Part shown: piece by piece, positions 24,238 to 32,903 of the stretch
Numbering within the stretch: position 1 is the stretch's first letter
Layout: every line of letters begins with the position of its first letter
NCBI RefSeq assembly: GCF_024138165.1
Contig: NZ_CP100001.1
Span: forward strand, 248,001-312,000
Direction of reading: 5' to 3'
Length of the DNA: 64,000 nt
Origin: Halorussus vallis
GTDB lineage: Archaea; Halobacteriota; Halobacteria; Halobacteriales; Haladaptataceae
The notes under the pieces: generated by a model
Database searches by the model: none
Told to the model about the DNA's origin: nothing
What the model saw: the letters and a program-made list of their open reading frames with translations, nothing else
Position numbers and translations under genes: made by a program

Positions 24238-25962
24238 CTACAGGACCGCTTCCCACGACCACTCCAGGTTGTTCGCGCCCGCCGGCGGTGCGGCGTCGTA
24301 GTGGACCGTGATGGCGGTTCCGTCGGTCGTCAGGTGGTCGACGCGCCCCGCGGCCGGAGTCTTCGCCATCACCCGCGGGAAGCGCGGTTCGTCGACGAGT
24401 CCGTGTTCGATGGAGAACGAGGTCGTCGAACCGTCGCCGCTCGCCGTCGTCGTGCCGCGGGTGAGCGTCCGGTCGGCCGACCCGCCGTTGAAGCAGACGT
24501 CGAAGTAGTCGCCGTCGCGCGGTGGGTTGCTCTCGGGGTCCCAGCCGGTGACCCCCGACGCCAGCCAGCCCCGGGCGAAGACGTAGTTCCTCGCGCCCCA
24601 CCCGTAGGAGATGGCCGCCGACCCGTTCCCGTTCAGCCCGGTCGCGACCAGGTACGAGTCCTTGAACTCGGAGGTGCTACCCAGGTTCAGGCCGTACCCG
24701 CCGTTGTGGCTGGCGTTCGCGGCGTGGATGGTGATCTCGTGACCGTCGAGCTTCGCGCCGTCCCCGTTCCACTCGGAGGTGTACAGCTCTCCGATGGTGA
24801 CCGGTCCGCCGTCGATCACGACGCCGGTGTGGCCGGTGTTGGAGCGCTTGCCGAGCCCGCGGGCGAACAGCTTTCCGACGTGGGCGGTCTCCTTGATTCG
24901 GAGCGACGAGGGCGCGCGACCCCCGGCCACCTTCACGTGGTCGGCGAGCAGTTCGCCCGTCACTTCCGCCTCCTCGTTGTCGACGTAGATGTAGGACGCG
25001 CGGCCGTTCGCCTCGTGGAGCTGGGGCGAGTCGCTGCTGTACCCGTGGAGGTAGAGGTCGTCGTAGTAGTTGCTCCACTCGGGCGCGGCGTCGCTCATCC
25101 AACCGCGCTTCAGGTGGTCGGCGGATATCGCCCAGATCTGGGAGTCGTGCGGGCCGCGCCAGACGATTCCGTGGTCGTTCGCGCGCCACGTCCGAATCTT
25201 GACCTGCGCTTCCGGGAGGTTGGTGAAGTCCCACGTCCCGCCGGCCTGCGTCCCGCACTCCGAGTAGAACGCCACGCCCTGCGTCCGGTCGACCTGCGTC
25301 GGGCGACCGCCGAGCCCCCCGACGGAGTACCCCTTCCCGTAAAAGGCGATACCGCTAATAGGGTGGCCGTCGACCGAGGTGGTTTCGCTGCCGGTGTTGT
25401 TCGCCCGGTTTCCGTCGACGTGACCGTAGAATCCGAAGTTGTACGGGACGGTGCCAGACGCGGTACCCGCCTGCCACGTGTTCGTCCCGGTCAGCGAGTC
25501 GAAGTCGCGGGACTTGACGGCGCACGTGTTGGACCCGTCGGCGAGTTTCAGGTTGGCGATCAGGTGGACGTTCGAGCGGAGGACGACCGGGCTGGAGACG
25601 GTGACCGTACTGCGCGGTCCGACGACGTAGGCGACGCCCATCGGCGCGACGTCTTCGTGGGCGTTCGTGATGAGAGCGTTTATCGCGGCGGCGTCGGCCG
25701 ACTCGTCGAACGAGAGGACGGGTTGACCGCTCGCGGCGTCGCCGATGGCGCCCAGCCTGGACCACTTCGTCCCGTCGCCGAGGTACACCGTGCCGGTGTC
25801 CGTCGCGAGGAATTTCGCGCCGTCCTTCGGCGCGTAGGTGTCTCTGTTCGCTTCGCTATCCCGAATCTCGACGTCGGTGTCAAGCTTCTCGAAGTTGCGG
25901 TTGAGCGGGACGTGCCAGTCGGCCGACCCCTTCTGCGGCGTGTTGTATTCGTGGTTCGTCAT
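24238..25962 (-). CDS. Right-handed beta-helix protein with tail-fibre-like N-terminus
   Basis: 574 residues without a signal peptide. The first ~75 residues (NTPQKGSADWHVPLNRNFEKLDTDV, GAKFLATDTGTVYLGDGTKWSRLG) look like the collar region of phage tail-fibre/appendage proteins, where a TDTGxVYLGDGTxW motif is common. Residues about 85-500 resemble a pectate-lyase-type beta-helix (AAAINALI near the start, then repeated short strands with Gly/Asn turns such as DGHPISGIAFYGKGYSVGG and HAANASHNGGYGLNLG). The last ~70 residues are a small beta domain (TTTSFSIEHGLVDEPRFPRVMAKTP). Such folds bind or cleave polysaccharide. It sits between a flippase and a membrane protein gene in the glycan locus. 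Catalytic residues cannot be assigned by eye. Confidence 0.75.
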   Translation of the reverse strand: MTNHEYNTPQKGSADWHVPLNRNFEKLDTDVEIRDSEANRDTYAPKDGAKFLATDTGTVYLGDGTKWSRLGAIGDAASGQPVLSFDESADAAAINALITNAHEDVAPMGVAYVVGPRSTVTVSSPVVLRSNVHLIANLKLADGSNTCAVKSRDFDSLTGTNTWQAGTASGTVPYNFGFYGHVDGNRANNTGSETTSVDGHPISGIAFYGKGYSVGGLGGRPTQVDRTQGVAFYSECGTQAGGTWDFTNLPEAQVKIRTWRANDHGIVWRGPHDSQIWAISADHLKRGWMSDAAPEWSNYYDDLYLHGYSSDSPQLHEANGRASYIYVDNEEAEVTGELLADHVKVAGGRAPSSLRIKETAHVGKLFARGLGKRSNTGHTGVVIDGGPVTIGELYTSEWNGDGAKLDGHEITIHAANASHNGGYGLNLGSTSEFKDSYLVATGLNGNGSAAISYGWGARNYVFARGWLASGVTGWDPESNPPRDGDYFDVCFNGGSADRTLTRGTTTASGDGSTTSFSIEHGLVDEPRFPRVMAKTPAAGRVDHLTTDGTAITVHYDAAPPAGANNLEWSWEAVL

Positions 25963-26075
25963 CTAATTTCGTGTTCGGATACTCTCTGAGGATTGTTCGG
26001 TCGCTTTTTACTGCGTCCTGAGTAGGCGCCGATTCTGAACTACAGTACTTAGTGTTTTTCAATTTGAAGGAGTAG

Positions 26076-26084
26076 TTTTATATG
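26076..26084 (+). promoter_or_regulatory. TATA-like promoter element ahead of the 653-aa membrane protein gene
   Basis: The ttttatatg sequence in an AT-rich island (26040-26090) lies ~80 nt before the GTG start of the 26163 gene, suggesting a leader of about 50 nt. Confidence 0.5.
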
Positions 26085-26162
26085 GTATCGTGGAAGGCCG
26101 GTCGGTCCGCCTCGGTACTGTAAGCACAAGAGGTACTAAGACACTCGGCGACACTGAGAGCC

Positions 26163-28124
26163 GTGACCGCCGAAGCGACGAGCGACGCTCGAGACCGGGT
26201 CGTCTCGGTCACCCGCACCCTCGCGATGCTGGGGCCCGTCGTCGGAGCGGGCGCTATCGTCTCGCTCCTCCTGCTCGGGCAGACCGCACTCGCCGTCCTC
26301 GGCTCGTACGCCGCCGCCCCGCTCTGTCTCGCCCCCGTCCTCTACAGGTTCGCGAACGACGACTCGCCCGTCGAACTGGTACGACGGATACGGTTCTCCC
26401 GGCGCGCGTTCGCCATCGTCCTGTTGTTCGGTCTCAGCGCCGCGCTGTTGATGGCCAAGGCCGAACCCCGACCGCGGGCGTTCTTCGTCACGCTCGCGTT
26501 CGTGAACGCGCTCGCCGTGTCGTACTCCGTCGTCCGCTCCCGAGTCCTGCTGCCGCTGCTCGCGCTCACCGCGACGAGCCTGGTCTTCCACCTGTCGACC
26601 ACGCTCACGAACGCGCTGTTCATCGGCGCCGGGGACACGATCTGGATGTGGGCGGCGGCCGAGCTATCGGCCCGGAGCGGCGAGTTCACGACCCTCGCGG
26701 GGTACGACTCGTTTCCGAGTTTCTTCGTGCTCGTGAAGGTGGTGGGAGAGGTCACGTCGCTCTCGCCCAGGACGGCGCTGTTCGTGACGTCTGCGGTCAT
26801 GTACGTCGCGGTCCTCTGGATACTGACCTGGCTGACGGACAAACTGGACATCGTCGACACCCGGTACACCCTCGTCCCCGCCTACGTCCTGACGCTGACC
26901 TACGAGTTCCACTACATCGGACTCTACTCGTTGCCCAGGTCCATCGTCTCCGAACTCTCGTTGCTGCTCGTCGGACTAATCGCCATCGTGGTCGTCCGCC
27001 GGGCGGGACTCAACCTCCAGTACAACGTGCTGGCCGGAATCCTCGTCCTTTCGATACCCCTGTACCACAAGGTCGGCTCGTTTCTGGTCGTCCTCGTCCT
27101 CGCCCCGTTCCTGGTGTTAGACCGGGTCGTCGGCCGACGCCTCGGCGACGCAGCGGACGGTTCGCGGTACCTGTACAACGCCGCGGCGCTGCTGGTCGTC
27201 CTCGTGGGAATCCAACTGTACCTCGTCTTCCAGACGGGCCTCCCCGCGTACTTCGTGGAACTGGTGCAGGCGAACCTCCATCTGGGGAGCCTGTTGGGCG
27301 ACACGAGCAGCGAGAGCTCCTTCGCCTTCGCGTCGCCGTACGGCCTGCTCTCGACGTTTCTCGGGAGTAGTTTCGTCCTCGCGTTACTGATGACGGGCGC
27401 GTTCAAGGTGACCGGCGACCTGCGGCGCAGCGTCGCCGTGGTGACGCTGGGCGGGGTCGTCCTCGCGCCGTTCTACTTCCCCGGGCCGCTCCAGTTCCTC
27501 CTGCTCAGAATCGGCGTCCAGCGCGTCGCACAGTACGCCCTCTATCCGGTCGCGCTGGTCGCGGCCATCGGGTTCGTGGGGCTCGTGCGAACCCGTTCGG
27601 GCACCCTCGTGGCCGTCGTCTTCGTGGTCGCGGTGCTCGCCGGGACGGTGACGTACTCCAACGACATGTACACGCGCGACAATCCGATCAAGCAGACGGG
27701 AACCTACAGCAACTACTTCACGGAGTCCGAACGCCAAGCGGTCGAGTTCGCGCTCCGGCACACCGACCGAGTCACCAGCGACCGACAGACGGTGAGCTAC
27801 CTCGAGTACACGGATCTCGTCGGCCGGAAGACCGGGCGGTCGTACGGCTCCGAGGTGGTGACGGTCGAGAACGCGAGTTCGTTCTGCGACGTGCCCATGC
27901 TGGTCAGGAACGGCGAACTGGAGCAGCGAGGCTACCTGATACTGCCGCTGGCGAGCGACCGGACGTTAACGGACTGGGCGAGCGTCGAGGGCGGGTACGT
28001 ACGCTACCGGTCGACGACCGCCATCCCGTGCTGGTCGGCCAGCGACACGGTGTACGACTCGGGGTCGGTGACGCTCACCCGACCCCCGGGCGTCGAATCG
28101 AACGCCACGGCGGTGACGCGATGA
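26163..28124 (+). CDS. Large polytopic membrane protein (glycosyltransferase-C-like)
   Basis: 653 residues, GTG start. About 12-13 hydrophobic helices are spread over residues 20-500, with a soluble C-terminal domain (about 505-653: KQTGTYSNYFTESERQAVEF, QTVSYLEYTDLVGRKTGRS). This resembles GT-C fold membrane glycosyltransferases and related haloarchaeal surface-glycan proteins, but the acidic DxD/ExD loop-1 motif is not obvious, so catalysis is uncertain. Its stop overlaps the start of the DUF1616 gene (ATGA), so the two are translationally coupled and probably act together. Confidence 0.75.
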   Translation: MTAEATSDARDRVVSVTRTLAMLGPVVGAGAIVSLLLLGQTALAVLGSYAAAPLCLAPVLYRFANDDSPVELVRRIRFSRRAFAIVLLFGLSAALLMAKAEPRPRAFFVTLAFVNALAVSYSVVRSRVLLPLLALTATSLVFHLSTTLTNALFIGAGDTIWMWAAAELSARSGEFTTLAGYDSFPSFFVLVKVVGEVTSLSPRTALFVTSAVMYVAVLWILTWLTDKLDIVDTRYTLVPAYVLTLTYEFHYIGLYSLPRSIVSELSLLLVGLIAIVVVRRAGLNLQYNVLAGILVLSIPLYHKVGSFLVVLVLAPFLVLDRVVGRRLGDAADGSRYLYNAAALLVVLVGIQLYLVFQTGLPAYFVELVQANLHLGSLLGDTSSESSFAFASPYGLLSTFLGSSFVLALLMTGAFKVTGDLRRSVAVVTLGGVVLAPFYFPGPLQFLLLRIGVQRVAQYALYPVALVAAIGFVGLVRTRSGTLVAVVFVVAVLAGTVTYSNDMYTRDNPIKQTGTYSNYFTESERQAVEFALRHTDRVTSDRQTVSYLEYTDLVGRKTGRSYGSEVVTVENASSFCDVPMLVRNGELEQRGYLILPLASDRTLTDWASVEGGYVRYRSTTAIPCWSASDTVYDSGSVTLTRPPGVESNATAVTR

Positions 28125-29200
28125 AATCGACTCGTTTCCGGCCGCTGCTGGTCGCCACGGCGTCCAGGATTCCGAGCGACCTGGTCGGCGTGCTGTCGCT
28201 CGTGGTCCTCACGAACGTCGTCGTCTTCGTTCCGGAGTCCCCCGGGCGGTTGCTCCCCCTCGTCGTCGGCCTCCCGTTCACGCTGTTCGCGCCGGGATAC
28301 GCGGTGGTCGCCGCGCTCTTCCCGAGACGCGGCGATGTCCGACTGTCCCGACCGACCCGGCGGACCGACCGGGAGCCTCCGGCCGGTCGCGGCCGGCGCG
28401 CGGAGGCCGCCTGCGTCGACCGGGTCGCGCTCTCGGTCGGACTCAGTTTCGCGCTGGTCCCCCTCGTCGTGCTCGCGTCGAAGTACGCGGGGTTCGAGGT
28501 CGCGCTCCGCCCGATAGTCGCGTCGCTGAGCGGTTTCACGCTACTCGCGACGGCAGGGGCGACCTATCGCCGGCTGGCGCTCGACCCGGCCGAACGCTTC
28601 CGGCTTCCGCTCAGAGCGTGGTTCGAAACGGTCCGAGCGGGGGTACGCACCCCCGACACCGCCGCCGATTTCGCCGCGACGCTCCTGGTGGTCGTCGGCG
28701 TCGTCGCGCTCGTTGCCACCGTGAGTTACGTGGGGGCGTTCTCCCCGACCGGCCAGTCGTTCACCGAGTTCTACGTGCTCGACGGGAACGACACCGACGA
28801 ACTCGCGGCCGACGGGTCCCTCGCCGGCGGGGGCGACGGTGAGCGGCGGACGCTTCGAATCGGCATCGCGAACCACGAGAGGAGTCGAGAGACGTACACC
28901 GTCATAGTGCAGCGCCAGCGCGTTTCGGTGACCGACGACGGGGTCGTCCCGCGGACGACGCGAACGCTCGGACGGTACCGGACGACGGTGGAACCGGGAG
29001 CGTCCTCGGTGCGCGCCTACGACGTTCCGCAGGCGGAGGTGAACGGGAGCGGTCGCGTGCGGCTCCGACTGTTGTTGTACCGCGGCGCTCCGCCCTCGAA
29101 GGTGAGCGGAGAGACGGCGTACCGCGCGCTCACGCTGTGGGCCGCAGACTCGAACGCGAGCGCCGCCGGCCGACCGGCTACGGAGACGGTCGGCGAGTAG
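28121..29200 (+). CDS. DUF1616 family membrane protein
   Basis: 359 residues from ATG 28121, coupled to the preceding gene by a 4-bp overlap. The pattern is DUF1616: TM pair near the N-terminus (VLSLVVLTNVVVFVP, LPLVVGLPFTLFAPGYAVVAALFP), DRVALSVGLSFALVPLVVL, a further TM near 190-215, then an extracellular domain with the conserved GQSFTEFYVLD and RIGIANHERSRETYTVIV. It recurs in archaeal surface-glycan loci; function unknown. The Arg/Pro-rich loop around residue 75-105 is variable. Confidence 0.88.
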   Translation: MKSTRFRPLLVATASRIPSDLVGVLSLVVLTNVVVFVPESPGRLLPLVVGLPFTLFAPGYAVVAALFPRRGDVRLSRPTRRTDREPPAGRGRRAEAACVDRVALSVGLSFALVPLVVLASKYAGFEVALRPIVASLSGFTLLATAGATYRRLALDPAERFRLPLRAWFETVRAGVRTPDTAADFAATLLVVVGVVALVATVSYVGAFSPTGQSFTEFYVLDGNDTDELAADGSLAGGGDGERRTLRIGIANHERSRETYTVIVQRQRVSVTDDGVVPRTTRTLGRYRTTVEPGASSVRAYDVPQAEVNGSGRVRLRLLLYRGAPPSKVSGETAYRALTLWAADSNASAAGRPATETVGE

Positions 29201-29325
29201 TCGAGACGTGCGCCGCGGACGAACGGACGTGTCGTGAACGGCTACGCGTGCCGCAAAACTCCGTGCTGTAGACGAAAGAGTCGTGCCGAAGACGAGGACG
29301 TGAGCGCGAGACGGGGACGCCCCGA

Positions 29326-30612
29326 CTACGCGCGACCGCTACTTTCGGGGGCCACCCGCCGTCGCGGCGACGGTTCGCCGGCCAGCATCCGGTAGTACTC
29401 GTCGACGGCGGCGTCCTTCGTGAAGTGCTCCTCGAATGCGGCCCGGGCGTTCTCCCCCTGTCGGCTCGCCAGCGCCGGGTTCTCTCGCCACCGGCGAACC
29501 GTGTCGACCAGCGCGTCGACGTCGCCCTGCGCGACGTGGTGGCCCGCGTCGAACTTCTCGACGAGTTTCGACTCGTCGTCGTAGGGCTGAGCCACGACGA
29601 GCACGGGACGACCCGCGGCCATTGCGGTGTACAGTTTGCTCGAGACGCAGACGCCTTCGAACCCCTCCCGGACGGCGACGACCGACACGTCGCCGGCCGT
29701 CAGGCTGTACGGGAGGTCCTCCCAGTCCTGATACGGGAGGAACCGGACCGAGTCGCCCCTGACCCCGTAGCGCTCGGCGAGCGAGACTATCGTCTCCTTG
29801 TTGTCGCCCTCGCCGATGATGAGGAACCGAACGTCCTCGTCCTCGAAGCGGGTCGACGCCTCGACCAGCGTCTTGAGGTCGTGGAACTCGCCGATGTTCC
29901 CCGAGTAGAGCACCGTGAAGGAGTCCGTGAGGTCGTGCTGCTCGCAGAACCAGTTGTCCTCCTTCGCCATCGGGGTGATGAACTCCTCGTCGGCCCAGTT
30001 GTGGATGAGCCGGATCTTGTCGGCGTCGAGGCGGTAGTCGGCGTTGCGCTGGATTCGCTCGGACATGAGCGGTCCGTTCGAGACGATGTGCTTCGCCCGC
30101 CGGTAGGACGCGACGGTGAGCCGCGACCAGAGTCGGTCGAGGAGGCCGCCTTCCTTCAGGTAACCCAGTTCGGTCGCCTGGTCGGGGTAGAGGTCGTAAG
30201 CGACGTATGTGTACTCCCAGCCCCGTATCCAGCACGCGAGCGAGACGGCGATGGGGAGCAACGGGGTGATGGAGACGAATATCACCTCGCGGTCCTCTGG
30301 CGCCTCGTCGAACAGCAGGACGAAGAACGTCCATATCGTGAAGACCGACCAGTTGAACAGCCGCCGCGGGAGCGACGACTGGCGGACCTGCGGCGCGCGG
30401 ATTCGCTCGATTCGGACACCCTCGTGGAACGACGTCCGGGGCTGTCGTTCGTTGTCGCCGCTGTGGTAGTTTGGTTGGCCCGTGTAGACCGAGATGGCGA
30501 GTCCGCGCTCTCGAAGGCCCACGGCGAGGTCCATCATCAGTTGGCCGGTCGACGCGGTGTCCGGATGGAAGTACTCCGTGACGAGTACGAACTCCGTGTG
30601 TTCGTCCGACAT
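29326..30612 (-). CDS. Glycosyltransferase family 4 (WbuB/WcaI-like)
   Basis: 428 residues, GT-B fold. The N-terminal domain begins TEYFHPDTASTGQLMMDLAVGL. The C-terminal donor-binding domain has VLYSGNIGEFHDLKTLVEA, RFLIIGEGDNKETI, the DVSVVAVREGFEGVCVSSKLYTAMAAGRPVL region with the E-x7-E-like motif, and the trailing AAFEEHF. It resembles enzymes that add N-acetyl-fucosamine or related sugars in O-antigen/colanic acid synthesis. It is 5 bp downstream of the epimerase gene on the same strand, forming an operon zinc-ribbon/GT2/epimerase/GT4. Confidence 0.92.
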   Translation of the reverse strand: MSDEHTEFVLVTEYFHPDTASTGQLMMDLAVGLRERGLAISVYTGQPNYHSGDNERQPRTSFHEGVRIERIRAPQVRQSSLPRRLFNWSVFTIWTFFVLLFDEAPEDREVIFVSITPLLPIAVSLACWIRGWEYTYVAYDLYPDQATELGYLKEGGLLDRLWSRLTVASYRRAKHIVSNGPLMSERIQRNADYRLDADKIRLIHNWADEEFITPMAKEDNWFCEQHDLTDSFTVLYSGNIGEFHDLKTLVEASTRFEDEDVRFLIIGEGDNKETIVSLAERYGVRGDSVRFLPYQDWEDLPYSLTAGDVSVVAVREGFEGVCVSSKLYTAMAAGRPVLVVAQPYDDESKLVEKFDAGHHVAQGDVDALVDTVRRWRENPALASRQGENARAAFEEHFTKDAAVDEYYRMLAGEPSPRRRVAPESSGRA

Positions 30613-30617
30613 CGTGG

Positions 30618-31637
30618 TTATCGCTCGTGGAGCAGCGTCTCCAGGTTCGCCCTGACGTACTCCTTGTCTCGGTTACTCGTGTACCAGTCGAGTGTGTTCG
30701 CGATACCGTCCGAGAGCGTGTACTCGGCCTCCCAGCCGAGGCGCTCGTTGGCCCGGGTCGTGTCGGCCGCGCGGTGTCGGACCCCGACGGGTTTGTCGGT
30801 CAGGTAGTCGATACTGTCGGGTTCCCAGTCGAGGTGGTCGAATATCTCCTCGACCGCCTCGTTGATGCTCACGTAGCGGCTGATTCCCGCGTTGACCGCG
30901 GACCCGTCGGTGATGTTCTCGCCCGCGAGCCTGAGCGCTCTCGTGATGTCCTTCACGTAGGTGAAGTTGCGCGTCTGTTCGCCGTCACCCCATATCTGGA
31001 ACGGGTCCTGCTCGGCGTAGGCCTTCGCCATCAGCGCGACGATGGCGTGGGTTTCGTTCTCCCGCGGCCCGTAGGCGGTGAAGATGCGGACCGACGCGGC
31101 GTCGATGCCGTACTGCTCGTGGTGAGCCTGGAGCGACCGCTCGCCCATCAGTTTCGCCCAGCCGTACACCTCGTCGGCGTAGGCGCCGCCGCGCTCGTCG
31201 AAGCTGATCATGTCCTCGCTCAGCCGGCGCTTCTCCTGCTGGATGTCCGTGGGGTACGTGCAGGCGCTCGACGCGAAGACGATTCTGTCGACGCCGTTGT
31301 TCGCCGCCGTCTCGAAGACGACGTTGTCGAGCGCCATGTTGGTCGCGCAGAACGCGGGGTAGTTCGAGATGTACCCGCGGCCGCCGTGGTCGGCCGCCAG
31401 GTGGAACACCGTGTCGACGTCCCGGGTAGCTTCGTCGGCGAAGGTCACGTCCTTCAGGTTCCCCTCGAATATCTCGACGTCCTCCGCGACGGCCGAGAGG
31501 TTCTCGCGGCGCCCGCTGGAGAAGTCGTCGGCGACGCGGACGTCGGCGCCGGCCGCGACCAGGTCCTCGACCAGGTGCGAGCCGATGAACGACGCGCCGC
31601 CGGTGACGAGGACCCGCTCGTCGGACCACTCACCCAT
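30618..31637 (-). CDS. NAD-dependent epimerase/dehydratase (extended SDR)
   Basis: 339 residues from ATG 31637, which overlaps the GT2 stop by 8 bp. NAD-binding GGASFIGSHL, acidic DDFSSGRRENL, the catalytic Tyr-x3-Lys in YGWAKLMGE, and TAYGPRENETHAIVA plus GDGEQTRNFTYVKDI. This is the UDP-glucose 4-epimerase / dTDP-glucose dehydratase branch, making a nucleotide sugar for the locus. The exact substrate cannot be chosen. Confidence 0.92.
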   Translation of the reverse strand: MGEWSDERVLVTGGASFIGSHLVEDLVAAGADVRVADDFSSGRRENLSAVAEDVEIFEGNLKDVTFADEATRDVDTVFHLAADHGGRGYISNYPAFCATNMALDNVVFETAANNGVDRIVFASSACTYPTDIQQEKRRLSEDMISFDERGGAYADEVYGWAKLMGERSLQAHHEQYGIDAASVRIFTAYGPRENETHAIVALMAKAYAEQDPFQIWGDGEQTRNFTYVKDITRALRLAGENITDGSAVNAGISRYVSINEAVEEIFDHLDWEPDSIDYLTDKPVGVRHRAADTTRANERLGWEAEYTLSDGIANTLDWYTSNRDKEYVRANLETLLHER

Positions 31638-32457
31638 CGGTTTCACCCCCCGACTTCGAGCGGGAGTAATCCAGCGCGGTCAGCGACATGAACTTCAGGT
31701 GGCGCCACCCGTCCCGGAAGCTGTGGAGCGTCGCGTCGCCCTCCCGCTCGTGGTAGACGATGGGGACCTCCTCGATTCGGAGTCCCTTCGCCGCGGCCTC
31801 CATGATCATCTCGCTCGCGAACTCCATCCCGCCGCTCCGGAGGTCGAGTCGGTCGAGGGCGTCCCGCCGAATCGCACGGAACCCCGAGTGGGCGTCGGTG
31901 ACGCCCGCGTCGAACAGCATGTTCAGAATCGCGGTCAGCAGCGGATTCCCCACGTACCGGTGGAGCGCCGGCATCGCGCCCGGTTTGATGTCGCCGGCGA
32001 AGCGACTGCCCAGGACGAGGTCGGCCTCGTCCAGTATCAGCGGCAGCAGTAGCTTCGGGAGGTCCTCGAAGTCGTAGGTCGTGTCGGCGTCCCCGATGAC
32101 GATGTAGTCGCCACGGGCGTGCTCGAAGGCGTACTTGTACGCGTTGCCGTAGCCGTTGGCCGGCGGTTTGACGACGGTGGCGCCGTACTCCCGAGCGACG
32201 TCCGGCGTGCGGTCGGTCGAACTGTCGCTCACGATGACTTCGAGGTCCATCTCGATGACTTCGCCGGCACGGCGAATGCGGTCGAGGCACTCGGCGATGC
32301 CGTTCTCCTCGTTTCGTGTCGGCAGGACCACGCTCAGCGTCGGAGATGTGCGCTCTGTGCTTCCGGGCGTCCTCTCCTGCGCGGCATCGGGAACGACCTC
32401 CCTGACGACTCGCCGGAGCGGTCCCGAGCCGTCGCGGTGCTGGGGTTCGGATGCCAT
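31630..32457 (-). CDS. GT2 family glycosyltransferase (dolichyl-phosphate hexose synthase-like, AglJ type)
   Basis: 275 residues. The GT-A core includes LSVVLPTRNEENGIAECL, VIVSDSSTDRT, GDYIVIGDADTTYDFEDL (D-x-D), GSRFAGDIKPGAMP and TDAHSGFRAIRRDAL. This is the dolichol-phosphate mannosyltransferase pattern without C-terminal membrane helices, as in Haloferax AglJ, which loads the first hexose on dolichol phosphate in S-layer N-glycosylation. The first ~38 residues are an unconserved acidic extension. The start lies 1 bp beyond the stop of the small zinc-ribbon gene. Confidence 0.9.
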   Translation of the reverse strand: MASEPQHRDGSGPLRRVVREVVPDAAQERTPGSTERTSPTLSVVLPTRNEENGIAECLDRIRRAGEVIEMDLEVIVSDSSTDRTPDVAREYGATVVKPPANGYGNAYKYAFEHARGDYIVIGDADTTYDFEDLPKLLLPLILDEADLVLGSRFAGDIKPGAMPALHRYVGNPLLTAILNMLFDAGVTDAHSGFRAIRRDALDRLDLRSGGMEFASEMIMEAAAKGLRIEEVPIVYHEREGDATLHSFRDGWRHLKFMSLTALDYSRSKSGGETDG

Positions 32458-32458
32458 G

Positions 32459-32617
32459 TTACCTGGTCACCCCAGCAGACGGTTGGGTCGATACTGTCGG
32501 CGACCCGCAGCGGACGCACACGTACTGCGACTCGACCGTTTCGACCGCCGGCGCGTTACAGTCGATACACTTGACGGCGGCCGCCCGGACGTCCTTCGGG
32601 AAGCGGTCACGACCCAT
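32459..32617 (-). CDS. 52-aa zinc-ribbon microprotein
   Basis: Short ORF with ATG at 32617 and TAA at 32459. It encodes a protein with two Cys pairs, K-C-I-D-C (C17, C20) and V-C-V-R-C-G (C34, C37), the spacing of a one-finger zinc ribbon. A very good Shine-Dalgarno GGAGGTGG lies just before the ATG. The stop codon is separated from the GT2 ATG by a single base, so the two are almost certainly co-translated. Codon use is normal for the window. Haloarchaea encode many such zinc-finger microproteins, some affecting biofilm and motility; a role in expression of, or partnering with, the glycosyltransferase is inference. Confidence 0.8.
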   Translation of the reverse strand: MGRDRFPKDVRAAAVKCIDCNAPAVETVESQYVCVRCGSPTVSTQPSAGVTR

Positions 32618-32631
32618 CCTGCCACCTCCGG
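32618..32631 (-). promoter_or_regulatory. Strong ribosome-binding site of the zinc-ribbon gene
   Basis: Reading the minus strand, ggaggtggcagg immediately precedes ATG 32617, complementary to the 16S rRNA 3' end. It decides the start of this small gene. Confidence 0.7.
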
Positions 32632-32903
32632 GGGCGCGCTCCGCGGTACGTTCTATCGTTCGACTCGGTTCTCGACTGGCCAGTTCGGCTCGCGCCTTTT
32701 GACACCATCAATCCCACCTCCATACGTACACCAACACACGGACGATGAACCGGATAGGGTCATCGCGTGACGTGCTCGCCACGCGCTGGATTCTCATACT
32801 AAAACGTGTCGTCCATACGAGCCGACGGGATTTCACGACGGGCGTCGGATAGGTTTGAACTGGTACGATTATACATCGACACCTCGTCACACTCCCGCGT
32901 CCA

